Shown here piece after piece: positions 10,950-22,350 of a stretch of DNA of 64,000 bases; the stretch's first letter is position 1; each line of letters starts with the position of its first letter. The DNA comes from Callipepla californica brunnescens (Eukaryota; Chordata; Aves; Galliformes; Odontophoridae): the NCBI GenBank assembly GCA_023055505.1, contig JALIRH010000004.1, forward strand, positions 36,213,502-36,277,501, in the 5' to 3' direction. The translations under genes were made by a program, and so were the position numbers. Below the pieces are notes generated by a model. That model did no database searches and had not been told where the DNA came from. It saw only the letters and a list, made by a program, of their open reading frames with translations.

Positions 10950-11655
10950 GACACCAATTTGGGACAAAGTGTCTATCTGCCTGAGGATAGGAAGGCCCTA
11001 CAGAGGGATCGGGACTGGCTTGGATAGCCAGCCTGAGACCAACGGGATGAAGTTCAAAAAGACCAAGTGCTGGGTCCTGCACTTCAGCCACAACAATGCC
11101 AAGCAATGTTATAGATTTGGAGCAGAGTGGCTGGAAGAGTGTGTGGAAAAAACTGACCTGGGGGTGTCAGTCAACACTTGGCTGAACAAGAGTGTCCAGG
11201 TACCCAAGAAGGCCAATGGCATCCTGGCCTGTGACCGAAATAATGTTGGCAGAAGGAGCAGGGAAGTGACTGCTCCTCTGTAATCAGCTTTGGTGAGGCC
11301 GCACCTCAAGTACTGTGTTCAGTTTTGGGCCCCTCACTACAAGAAAGACAGCAAGGTCCTGGAGCATATCCAGAGAAGGGCAACAAAGCTGGTGAGAGTT
11401 CTAGAGCAAAAGTCTTACGAGGAACAGCTGAGGGAACTGGGATTGTTTAATCTGGAGAAGCTCAAGGAAGACCTTACTGCTTTCACCAACTACCTGAAAG
11501 GAGACTGTGGTTAGGTGGAGTTACCGACCCTGGTGTTTTCAAGAAACATTTCAATACTGTGCTAAGTCGCATGCTTTAGCAGGAAAATAGTAGTGGTAGG
11601 TGTATGGCTAGGCTGGAGATCTTTTCCAGCTTCAGTGATTCTATCTACTATGTTG
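10950..11655 (+). mobile_element. CR1 LINE, ORF2 C-terminal part plus 3' tail
   Basis: Plus-strand conceptual pieces carry the conserved end of CR1 ORF2 (endonuclease/reverse transcriptase). 10,980-11,280 includes [13 protein letters not shown], a 'DLGVSV' segment, 'KKANGILAC' and 'SREV' blocks. 11,290-11,514 includes '[19 protein letters not shown]', 'QRRATKLV', '[15 protein letters not shown]' and 'YLKGDCG'. The two are out of frame with each other. After 11,515 the sequence jumps to the 3' tail (GGAGTTACCGACCCTGG, then GATCTTTTCCAGCTTCAGTGATTCTAT), so part of the 3' UTR is missing. The copy is 5'-truncated within the reverse-transcriptase domain and non-functional. Among the CR1 pieces here it is one of the best preserved. 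Confidence 0.95.
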
Positions 11656-12574
11656 TCTATATCTATGTATTATACATGTATTATATATGTATTCCCTCAG
11701 ACATTAAATCAACCTAATTTTATTCTTCAAAATGGAATCCTAGGTGCAGATATTCTGCTGCTCAGCAGACTCTGGAGAGTACTCTCCTGATTAGTACTGA
11801 TTTGCTTACAATCTCCATGACAAAAAAGAATTGAAAGTTCCAGATTCAAAACATTTTCAGGCTCAACCACAATCTTACAGCTCCATTCATCTAGTCCAAA
11901 TTTCCAACAAGAAGTAGGTGTGTGAGGATACATTCTACAGTCCTGGGTACTCAGTTAAGAGTTGCAGCCTTCCTGAACCTGCGTCATTTGAATGGAAACC
12001 CACCTTCTTTAGCAATGAACTACGTGATCTCTTTCATGAGGAAACCAGGATTTGGGATGTTACATGTAGCTTAACTCCTTCCTAGCAAGGCAGCCATAGA
12101 TAAATTTCAGGCGTATCTACTAATATAACACAAATAGCTTTAAACATTAGTATGCAGATTCATTTTTTTTATTAATGTCTCTGGCTAATAAGTATCTAAA
12201 ATGGCTAAATATATAATATTTATCATCAAATACTTATTATGAATCCTTAAATATGATTTCTGTTATTTTACAAGCATTGAGATTGCTACAGTCAGGCTCT
12301 TTAATATGCATTTATTTTGAAATTTTTAATACATATTTTTGCTAAGGCATTCTTTTGTTGTAAATAGTACAGTTTTCAATAACATAAATGATTGTAATAT
12401 TGTTGATGGATATTTTTGAAATATCTGTGATTAAATGTAGATTTTAAACATTGTTTTATTTTGTTTCAAATACCATCCAGTATATTCCAAATGAGATATA
12501 AAAAATATAAGCTGCTGCCTTAGTCCCAAGATATAAATTTTTAAAAGAAATTAATTTGATATCAGAAAATATAG

Positions 12575-12581
<7 letters not shown>
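11656..12581. other. AT-rich sequence, no gene seen
   Basis: Very AT-rich, especially 12,120-12,580. The minus frame 11,727-11,933 has no recognised family. Confidence 0.55.

Positions 12582-12652
<71 letters not shown>
12582..12652. repeat. (TA)n microsatellite, 71 bp
   Basis: An uninterrupted alternating T-A tract of about 35 units. It is self-complementary, so it can extrude as a cruciform and is expected to be length-polymorphic. Confidence 0.98.
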
Positions 12653-12655
<3 letters not shown>

Positions 12656-15600
12656 AAAGGCTAATGAAGTCCAGAAATGTCATTTGTGGAAAAGAGAACA
12701 TCCTGGAATTTTGGACCACTGATAAAATAAGTCATTATAACTAGTTGAGAGTTTTGCCTTTGATACATCATGTTTATGAACACGGAGACTGCTTATACTA
12801 CAAGCTGTAGATGGAGACAGTGGGATCAAAGCTTTTCAAAAACTGATCATTATCTCCAGGGCTCTTTTTTTCCCTTTCTTGTACTGTTTTCTTTACTTGT
12901 GGGTTATTAGCATTTCTTTTCTTAGTTTGTTGCTTTCTTATTCTGAGTCAAAGGCTGTTTGATACTAAAGAAAATTTATTTGGATTTGTCATTAAAATAT
13001 TTGTTCCCTTTTACTTTCCCTAGGCATATTTCAAGTCTGAAACTGAAGATGAACGTGGCTGTGCCCAGGGTACAAGGCAGACCTAATGTTAAAATTATAA
13101 AGAAAGAATCCAAGAGGAACTGTAGATTTCAATAATAATAACAATATAAGCAAACTCTGAGAGAAGGGGGGAGGAAAAAAAAAAAACTACAACAATCTGG
13201 GAAAAGAAAGAAGAGGCAGTTAAGAAATGAAAATAAGTAGTGAAAAGCGGGAGATTCCAAGATTCCGGGTGAGGACATAACACAGGGAAACAGAACTGTG
13301 ACTTTCATGCAGAAATATTCCTGCCATCAATTATTCCTGAAATTTCTTTTCCCAGGTACAATACAACATAAGCGCAGCAGAGAGTACCAATGAAAAGTCA
13401 TTAATGAAGTGAAGGCAAGTACTACACTCAACTGTGTATTAATAGCTATAACATCTAAGCCAGAAAAATACACGCCATGCAAGTAAAATTCATATTCAGG
13501 GTTGGAGATAGAAGCCATTATTGTTATTATTGTATTGATAGTTGCCATTATTAACTGCAGACATTGTATCATGCAAATTCCTATCAAGTTAACTTCTCTC
13601 AGTTGTTTAAACCAATTACATAAAATATAATTAATAAACTTGAAAAGCAGAGCTAAAAAGTTAGTTTATGCTCTCATGAAGAGGTTTAAGGTAATTCAAT
13701 AACTGTATTAATGGAAGAAAATCTCCTCACACAATAATTTACGACGGTTTCAGTATCCTATCATTGTATCAACTGTGCCTAGATATATGACTTAAGAAGA
13801 TTAAAAGCACTCTGTAACACTTAAGAAAATGCATTCTGAAGCAAAGATCAAATTTTTGACATATATTTCTACCCAACTTTCTGAGAAGGGTGGCATAGCA
13901 TAAGAAGCTAACTAAGAGGCAGAAATTACCACCTACAATCTAGGAACCATTGTGTTTTTGCTATATATGCACATTATTAGAATGAATATCCCACTATTAG
14001 AAAGTTAGAGCTCTGAAGTTGGTAAACAAAGAATATTTAATTTTATTTTCAGCGCTTTGATTTTAGGTAGTGGTTCTTCTTTTGGCTAATACCACTGAGC
14101 AAAACCTTCCTTTCTGATCCATCGTTTCATAATATATTGCCTCTTATGTAATCATGTGTTTTTTTCCAATTTCTGTGACATTTTAATGAGGAAAAAAAAG
14201 AAACACAAATGTTTTTATCCAAAGACTATTTTTTGTAGTAGTAGTAAAAAGATACGTCTTACATTAAGTAGAAAATGGTAGGAAATTCATTCTGTGACTG
14301 AAATACACAAGACGGCCAGTATCCTCATACACAGAATGTTTTTTGTAGACAGAAGCCATATAATATTGGCCGTGTAAATCTTCGAGTTTTGTACTTGTAG
14401 TGACTGATTTTGCATCTTCTTACCATATACAGCATGCTCTGGCCAACTGCACAAACAATATAACTTGTAGTCCCAGAGAAATTGCTCAAGCAGGCTCACA
14501 AACTGTGTCAAATACAAGGAACAAATACCATTATCCAGCATTCTGGCCCCAAATGTTGCTCATAGATCTTGAAGTGTCAGGTTTCTGCAGTATAATTTAA
14601 GAGCCACATGACAGGGAAGGCTAAACATCAGGAGCATAAAACACTAATTGCTGACTCTGTGCATTTGTAAATGAATCACAGCAAGCAGTACTCCCTCTAA
14701 AAATCCCTATGGCTTGTAGTGAGTACAAGTTTGGCAGGTTCTTTCTGCAATTATCTGCAGTAACTCTACATATATTTACTCTTTGTTAAAGGTACGGTAA
14801 TGTAGAAAATAGACGCTTCCAAATATAATATTTATTGTTCATACTGTTCATAGCTACCACCCTGGAGGAAGGATATTTCTTTTCCAAGCACTGAGCTGAG
14901 TTGAAACAACTTACCACTTCATCTCCACTAACAGATTTTGTTTTGTTTTTAAATGGGTTTAAGGAGATGGGCTATGAGCTTCCTATTCTAACTAGGAAAA
15001 ACAGAAGTAAGGTACTGAGGATCTGAACACTTCTAATTAATGTCTAAAATGTCTCCTGATTAAAGAAAAAGAATCTCTGTTAAGATAATTGCCACATCTT
15101 CCTGGCAGCCAGCTCACATAAACGAAGGATGGCTATTTGGTAGCACCTGCATTGCATAAGAAATGAGCTATGATGCATGCCTGAATGTTGACAGTACTGA
15201 CTGGTAAATGTGATAGCATCTTCAAGTCAAATATCAGCATCTGTATTTGTCCACTCTGGAACTGTCTATAGCCAAATATCCAGTTCTTGCAAACAATACC
15301 ACAGCTAACAATTCAACCAGAAGCTTAATTAGACATCAGGGAAGTAAAATTATGATTTAGAAGTCAAGTAGAGATTACTATACTGAAATGTCCAGAAAAT
15401 ATTCTGGTGGCATTTACCTTTTACTAACAGTTCCTAGACTACTTACACCAAGCAGATCCTGGGATGTACCTGACATGAGCCACATCATACCCTGCTACCA
15501 GACCACAGTCTAGATTAAGATATGAACATCTGACTTGAATTTCTCAAATACGATTTCTTTAAACATGCCATCATTTTCTAAGAACTCTAAGCCTTCCATT

Positions 15601-17199
15601 GCTGACTGCATAAGTACAATGATATCCAAGGTGCTAGTTGACTAGAGAATACATATTCTTAAAGACATTGAAATAATTATCATTATGCTGCTGATAAATA
15701 TGTACACCTCCCACATGTTCAACAAGAAGAAAAACTTTGAATTTCATTGAAACCTTCACTGACCTTCTATTCCTTAATATTTTAATCCACTCTCTCATGA
15801 ATAGTACTCCTTATCTTTCTGAAACATGCCAATTCTCTTATCTAACAGAATTGACCTTCACTACCTTTACACCATATATACTCTAAAACATGCCAAGTTA
15901 ACTTTGGAATTTAAGTGAATGGAAATCTATTTTAGTATTTTGCATCTGACACTAGTAAAAGCACACAATATCTCAAGAGGCTGGGACACCAACCCTTAGG
16001 ATCTGAATGCGTACTGAATCCTTACATAAATACAGAAAACTCATACAAAATTCAACTCCAGACTTTAAGTATTGCCCATGCAATCTTGATCATTACAGAT
16101 AAGGAGCTCATAATGTCATTTTCACAGTGGCTTCACAGTAGTCTTCTTCATCAAGAGAAAAGAAGTGTGAAAATAGCTTAAGTCAGTCTGACCACTAAGC
16201 TATGTCAGATACGTGTGTCAGCTTACAAGAGTTATTGGACTAATTCTTATATGTGGAAGCCTAAGGTATGGGATAAAACCTTTGTTCCACATGCAAATAC
16301 TAAAAATGCCTAGCAAAGTGGTATTAACATAGGTCTGGCTAATATTAAGAAAGAAATGTTATTTTACCACAGGAAGGAATCAAGACTCTTTAAGATTCAT
16401 AAGGATAAAATTTAGTGTAGAAAAGTTACAAAATATGCATTCACAATTCAGAGTCCTTAAAACCCACAGTTTTGTGATCATATCTGCACCCTATTAGTTA
16501 GAGAAGAATTGAGTGCAATACAGAGTGGTGTACTGACCTTGACCCACATGCGTATGTACAGTTTTCCAGTGAAAACAAAATTCATTTACCAAAGTATGAA
16601 CCTGAGGGAAGGATTTGCATTTCATGTAAAACAATCATAAATCAGTGCACTTCTGAAGGATGACAAAGCATTACTAGTGAAGGTCATCTTACTAGGCTGA
16701 TTATAATCTAGGTCCAATTCCCCAAATAAATGTGATTGAAATGTTTCTGGCATTTATTTTAAGAGTAACTCTTACTGTATTAACACTGTAACACCCTACA
16801 AGCAGTCATCAGCGTTCTGTACCTAATTCCATCACATATTATTAATAGGACTTTCATCTGGGCTGGATGAGAAACCTGGCTAAGCTAGGTTTTGCATATA
16901 GACTCACTGCAGAGCCCTCTTCTAGCCTAACAAATACTTCATTGATACATAGAACATTTGGGGCAATAAAAATATATCTTTTTTATTACTGCTTTCACAG
17001 CATGCATAGATATGACACTGGAGCATTCAACCAAAGCAGCATTAGACAGCCATTTATATCAGCCTTAGCTACTGGAAATAACGCAGGACTCAGCTGATCA
17101 TCTCTAGACAGACACTGAAGATTGCATTTAAAATAAGATGTTGTACGTCCTGATTATTTTTAACGGGCTGGAGGGTAAGCCAGTTATTGTTGTGTTCTG
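12653..17199. other. AT-rich sequence with weak minus-strand exon-like segments
   Basis: No known gene or repeat. Two short minus-strand segments have good splice signals at both ends and one open frame each. At 16,538-16,601 the acceptor is CCTTCCCTCAG|G and the donor CAAG|GTCAGT. At 15,447-15,509 the acceptor is CATATCTTAATCTAG|AC and the donor GGT|GTAAGT. Their phases are mutually compatible. Short segments of this kind are expected by chance, so they are not called as exons. The minus frame 13,327-13,587 is hydrophobic but matches no family I know. Confidence 0.4.
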
Positions 17200-17275
17200 G
17201 GTGTTTTTTTTTTTGTTTTTTTTTTTGTTTTGTTTTGTTTTTTTTCATGTGTGTGTGTGTGTGTGTGTGTGTGTG
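17200..17275. repeat. T-rich/(GTTTT)n tract followed by (TG)14
   Basis: 17,202-17,245 is nearly pure T interrupted by G at irregular spacing. 17,248-17,275 is an uninterrupted TG repeat of 28 bp. Confidence 0.95.
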
Positions 17276-17614
17276 ATTAGATTTTGATCAAAACATTTTC
17301 CTGATAAATATGGATATCAACATTATTTATTACTGAAACTTCCAGCTACTTCCTCTTTATCAGCACCAGTTTTTTAAGCAACTTGTATTTTTCCAGCCTG
17401 TGAGATTTTGGATTGAAAATTTCATGTTGAGTAGCTCCCTAAGATTGCAGTTAATGTTCTCTTTTGTTTGTTTGTTTGTCTGGTTTGTAATTTAAAACTC
17501 AGTACATTAGGCAACTCTGAAAATATTAATAAAAAATACACTAATTTCACCATGTACCAGAGACACAATTAGTCATGAGACATACTCTGAAAGGCTTCTC
17601 TACCTCTGCTTTTA
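17276..17614. other. AT-rich spacer
   Basis: Contains a short (TTTG)n run at about 17,462-17,479. Nothing else recognised. Confidence 0.5.
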
Positions 17615-17945
17615 GTAACAGGATCGTAGGATATTTGAACTTGACTTGTGGCTACCACATGTGCCAAAGATGTACTACTGTTTTTATCAAGTCAGTATAA
17701 TAATCTAAGGTTGTTAGAGATTCTGGAGGACGTGTGCTTCAACCCTTTTCTCAAAGCAGGCTGATCTTAAACCAGATTTTAACTGCCTTGTCCAGATGAG
17801 TTCTGAATATTTCTGGAGAAAATATTTCCACAGGATCCCTGCTTTCTTAAGATCCCTCTGAACAGCAATCTTACACCCCAGCATATCAAACACAGTCTGC
17901 AAATTGGTAAACACAAAATTGTTGCATTCTGTCTCAACATCCATT
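17615..17945 (-). mobile_element. CR1 LINE fragment with internal deletion
   Basis: Minus strand. The 3' part (17,700-17,840) shows the antisense 'caacccttttctcaaagcag', 'ccttgtccagatgagttctg' and 'atatttctggagaaaatatt' blocks of the CR1 3' UTR. It is joined at about 17,845 to ORF2 sequence (17,850-17,945) whose minus-strand reading contains the conserved AVQRDL segment of the CR1 reverse-transcriptase region. The intervening several hundred bases of a normal CR1 are absent. 17,615-17,700 is more diverged and may be the very 3' end. Confidence 0.8.
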
Positions 17946-20057
17946 ATCTGTGTTTTAGCAACAACAAACCCAGTATCAGCATCAGATTAATATCACCGAT
18001 CAAAGGATGAAAGCTGGATTCTGCACTGCTGACCATAACCCCTTGAAAACAGCAGACCTGAAAGTTTTTGATCCAGATTAGATTTCACCTATCCAAGTTC
18101 CACCATACACTACCTGTTCTGAGACAAGGGAAACTATGGGAGACATTTACCTAAATTTCTTTACTAAAGTAATCAACATCAACAGCTCTCCCCACTTCCA
18201 CAGATGGAAAGTGATGTCTCATCATAGAAACCTTCCTGGATGGTCAGGAACAAACTGTAATCCATTTCTGCATTTCAAGAGGTTGTGAAGTGCACTGAAT
18301 TATTAGGGAATAGAAAGCTCTGACTGTCTGAGATCATTTTTCCCTAAACTGGTGACGATTTATAGTCATCAGATGAGCACATCCTTCCTAAATTTATCAA
18401 ATACTATAAAGAGGATCAAGAGTATGACTACATGGACGCTCTTAGCTATCATTCATCTTGTACATTTATTCTACAATAAGCATTAAAAAAGTGAGGAAAA
18501 ATATGAAAGCAACTGAAATGGAAAGTTTCCCAGCCTGTAACAGTTGTTCTGCGGCTATGTTCATAGCCATGTGGGACAGTTACTTTGTATGATAGACTAG
18601 GAAGAACTTTGATAAAGTATGGATTATTTGTGACAAGGCAAGAAACAGAAACTTTAAATTGCACCCCCCAAAAAATAAATAAATAAATACGTAAATAAAA
18701 AGAGAGAGAAGAGTCATAAACTGGAAAAACTGCCTAGGGAATGTTTCAGAATATCCATTTGGAAAGGTAGAGAGGATGTTATGAACAGGTTAGACAAATA
18801 TCTATTAGTAGTAGTGATTAATGAAGTTCAATATCCTTTCAAGATATTGTCCAACTCTATTTTCTTTAACTTAATCAAGTTAAGACTGTTCTGTACTATT
18901 TATAATTTGGTAGTACTGAGGACCATATTTCAAGTATTCTTCCAATAATTTTTTTCTGTCATCATGGACATCATTAGGGGTTCTCACAAATGAAGTAAAT
19001 TAGAGTTTGGTCCAATTACTTATTTTAAAAAATTCAGGAAGACTAAAGACCTAATGCAGCTCAAATTACATTTATAATATTAGTTTCAAGTTTTAAGTGA
19101 GGAAAATCATTTAACTGGAAAGGTATTATCAGTAGTACAGATGACAGTTAGAAGAGAGAAATTACAATTCTTAGAGTCATTTGAAAAACTATTTAAAGAT
19201 TTGGCTCTCCAGAATTATAGGATGTGAGAGACAGTAAGATCTGTAAAATAAATCAGCCAAGACCAATGCCTCAAGTTGTTCTTATTTTCATCAGAGAAAG
19301 TGATGTTGTAGCTGTCCATTGCAATAGCGCAATTTGTGGCTAGATAAGTATGACACTAGTTAAAATAGCAAGAGAGATTTTTCCAGCACAGAAGAGAATT
19401 TGTTTGTCCTGTAATAACTTTTCTCTTAGAAATTTCAGTACCTGTCCTGCTACATAATGACCTGCCCAACTTCAGTACTTTCTAATAACTTAGGAAAGGC
19501 ATATTGATTTTTATGTTTTCTGCTCTAAGGGGAGTTGCTGTAAAGCAGTACATCAGCTGCTCAGCACATTGTAATCGTTTACTTGTTCAGGATGAATTGC
19601 TGGAAGACTGTAAAGAATTGCATGCCTTCTCTCTCTCACTCTTTGTCTCCTTCCTTCATTTCAAGCAATTACTTATGTGGGATTCTACATATACATGTTA
19701 CTGAAACCCTTTTTACACGAGCAATAATAACGAAACTTACATTCCAATTAGATGCTACAATAAGAGGACCGTATTGCCACAAAATTGCTTTCTGATATTT
19801 GGTTTTCCTGTTACCAAGAATTTACATAGCTGGAAAGACCAGAACCACGCTGTGATGAACAAGCAGTAGGGAATCCAAAACATTTCCTTCACTGAACATG
19901 AATGTGTTGTGCCACAGAACTGTCAATTCAGAACTTTAGGACGCAAGACAGAATATCTCATGGAAACGTGTAGGAGTGAAAAATCGCTGTAACAGGAAGC
20001 CACAACAGTCTGTAGGCCACCTGTGCTAAGTCTGTGTGTAGACTGATGATCTCTGTG
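17946..20057. other. AT-rich sequence, no gene seen
   Basis: No repeat family or gene recognised apart from the simple repeat at 18,669-18,702. Minus frame 18,449-18,664 and plus frames 19,504-19,795 are short, without motifs, and treated as chance. Confidence 0.55.
18669..18702. repeat. (AAAT)n / (AG)n simple repeat
   Basis: Imperfect AAAT tetranucleotide repeat followed by a short AGAGAG run. Confidence 0.85.
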
Positions 20058-20350
20058 ATCCTGTTTTGTTTTAAAGCAATAGGCAGCTAACCATCACACA
20101 ACCACATGCTCACCTTCTACCCTCGCTAGATTGGGGGAAGACAATAAGAAGGGTCAAGGTAAGAAAACTCATGGGTTGAGACGAGGACAGTTTAATAAGA
20201 AAGCTTCTTATGTACCTCCAGCCTCCTCACAGGCTAAACAGCTTAAGAAATATTCCTTGTCTGTGTAAGCACTACTTTCACTATAAATCCAAAACACACA
20301 TCTTATTAGATACTATGAAGAAAATCAACTATGCCTGCCAAACCAGGACC
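20058..20350 (-). mobile_element. Internally deleted LTR, same family as 46,021-46,601
   Basis: Read on the minus strand it begins near 20,350 with a TCCTGGTTTGGCAGGCATAG-like start and then 'gattttcttcatagtatcta', corresponding to the start of a common avian ERV LTR (TGTCCTGGTTTTGGC..., recalled). After GTGCTTACACAG it keeps only a short piece (AGGCTGGAGGTACATAAGAA). It then jumps to the R/U5 region, ATTAAACTGTCCTCGTCTCA and the 'acccatgagttttcttacc' segment, and ends with GGTTAGCTGCCTATTG at about 20,060. It lacks roughly 250 bp that the copy at 46 kb retains. Confidence 0.75.
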
Positions 20351-22126
20351 AACAGTATCCTATAACCATTTTAGCTGCTGAGTCTAATACAACCAAGTCT
20401 GAAACCCCAATGTGAAGAATGTAGCGTCAAGACCTAAAATGAATAGCAAATTCAAGTGAGGGAAATAGGGTGAGGTAGAGATAGAAGCAAAATATGTAAT
20501 AACTTCTGATATAAGACTTTCTTTGTTCAGGTTAGAGGTCATTTATCTGGTCACTTCTCTTTAATTCCCTTCATTCTTAGCCTTACAAACCAAAGCTCAC
20601 ATACCCCTTCACCAAAAGTTAATCACCTGAAAAAAAACTACCAATTATTTCTGTGAGATTGAATTTCAACTGCCATTACTGTTGTCTACTTTAAATGCTA
20701 CATCAAATAGGTTTGGTACTTACAGGAGTAAATCACTTCAGAATTGCTAGTTCTTAAGAGACAGGTTTTCTAGACAGCTAATGTACTGATGTTGTGTATC
20801 TTGATAAAGCGTTAACATATTTCATAGCAGAATGTATGGAGCTGAATTTTGGATCTGCAACTAGAAGTCCTGATAAAATATCACTGTTTTGTTTTTCTCT
20901 GAATAGTGCATGCAACATCAATCCCTTCTCAGTTTCTTACTCTGATCCCACAGTGAGTAGATGGGATGCAGGCAAGAGTTTGTGAGGGGGCATAGCTGAG
21001 CTAAATTGATCAAAGGGATATTCCAAGCTGCATAACATCATGCTCACCAATAAAAAATGAGTATAGTTTTTCCACAGTAGTCATTGCTCAGAGACTTGTT
21101 GGGTGTCAGTGAGTCTTGCTTGTAGAAACTGGTAAATTATCACCTTTCCATCACTTCTTTTTTCTCTATCTAAGTGCCTGTATCTTAATCCACAAAGTAT
21201 TCCTCCTCCATCCTGCTGATGCAGCAAGTGAACGAGCAATGAAGTAGGTGATATGTTGCTCGCTGGATTCAACCCAACACAGGTGAGACACATGGAAGCT
21301 CAGAAGGTTCAGCATGACATAAATAGCTTCCATATTATAAAGGCCAGAATACCACATTAGGAGGATAAACAGATAATCTATCCATCAGAAAGTATAGGTA
21401 AATTTTAGCTGGTAGTCCTCTTTGGAGAAAATCAGTTTTCTTCTTTCTACAGAACTGCACACAATACTATCTGAAGTTACAGCTAAACAAGTAATATAAA
21501 ATAATCAGCACTGAACATACTAAGCTCAAGCAGGATTCTTACCTCGTCAGCTATAAATCTGTATTTTTTCCTCCGTGGCACTGGACATCTTTGTGTGGCT
21601 CTCAAGATATTGCCTCCCACTAAAGCACAGTGATCAAGTTTCTTACGCCCAGAAACAAACTGAAAATAATATAGTTAAAAGTCTTCTGACTAGTGTTTAA
21701 GAGAGTGAGACAATGTGATTCATTTCAGTGCATAAATCATTCTTCCTATCACAAGTCAGGTCTATACGAAACAATCCACAATACGTTCAAATTCACTGCT
21801 ATGAAAGCTTTTATCTGAATCTAGTTTAGAAGATGAGAATGATAATCTGAATTTTGAAGTGAATGAAATACAAACAGCTACAAAATGATGGTAAATAAAT
21901 GGGAACAGCTCCTACTATTCAAAACTCTAACAGCACATTAACAGGAAACAAGATCGCTTCTTAAAACTGTCAATTTTAGCAGAATGGAAAGTAATGTTTG
22001 TTCTAGTTCATTTCGGAGCTTTTCATAACTAATAAATGTCTTGGCCATTAAAATAACTATTGAAACCTAACAGCTAACAGCCTGAATATTGGACAATAAA
22101 GCTACTTAAAAAGTTATTTATCAACA
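20351..22126. other. AT-rich sequence around a candidate exon
   Basis: Apart from the candidate exon at 21,543-21,659 nothing could be identified. Minus frames 21,081-21,357 overlap each other in two frames and have no recognised motif. Confidence 0.45.
21543..21659 (-). CDS. Candidate internal coding exon of an unrecognised gene (39 codons)
   Basis: Minus strand. The acceptor is CTATATTATTTTCAG|TTT (intron AG at 21,661-21,660) and the donor GACGAG|GTAAGA (intron GT at 21,542-21,541), both near consensus. The 117 bases between are a whole number of codons. Frame 1 is fully open while frames 2 and 3 carry stops, so the exon would be phase 0-0. Composition departs from the AT-rich surroundings: about 45% G+C, three CpG dinucleotides, and a balanced residue mix with a basic PRRKKYR cluster near the C-terminal end. 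I do not recognise the family. It has no long start-to-stop frame and would be missed by ORF listing. A 39-codon open segment flanked by good splice sites can still occur by chance in 64 kb. A pseudo-exon is the main alternative. Confidence 0.35.
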
Positions 22127-22350
22127 TAAATGATTTTGCATAACCGACACATTTTTATGCAGAAAATGATGAAGTAATATGCCACTGCTTTTTATAATGT
22201 AATACCCTGTAACTAATGATATTTTTGAAAAATCATTTCACATTTCTAACAATTTTATGAGGGAGCTAATGATTTTATATGACAAATGGTTATGCAAAAA
22301 AAATGATTTTGTGCAGTTAATGGCTTCATACAACTAATGAGTGAATACCA
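22127..22350. repeat. Degenerate ~17-bp tandem repeat rich in TAATG and ATGCAAA
   Basis: From 22,264 the sequence can be cut into successive 16-18 bp units: taatgattttatatgaca / aatggttatgcaaaaa / aaatgattttgtgcagt / taatggcttcatacaac / taatgagtgaatacca. Similar units (aaatgattttgcataac, aaaatgatgaagtaatatg) occur from 22,127, separated by less regular sequence. It is best read as an old, diverged minisatellite. The units also contain TAAT and ATGCAAA, so homeodomain/POU binding is possible but unproven. Confidence 0.55.

Noticed and set aside
13327..13587. 86-codon hydrophobic minus-strand frame resembling a membrane protein
   Set aside because: Hydrophobicity follows from AT-rich antisense sequence. 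I could not match it to a tetraspanning family, and there are no paired splice sites.
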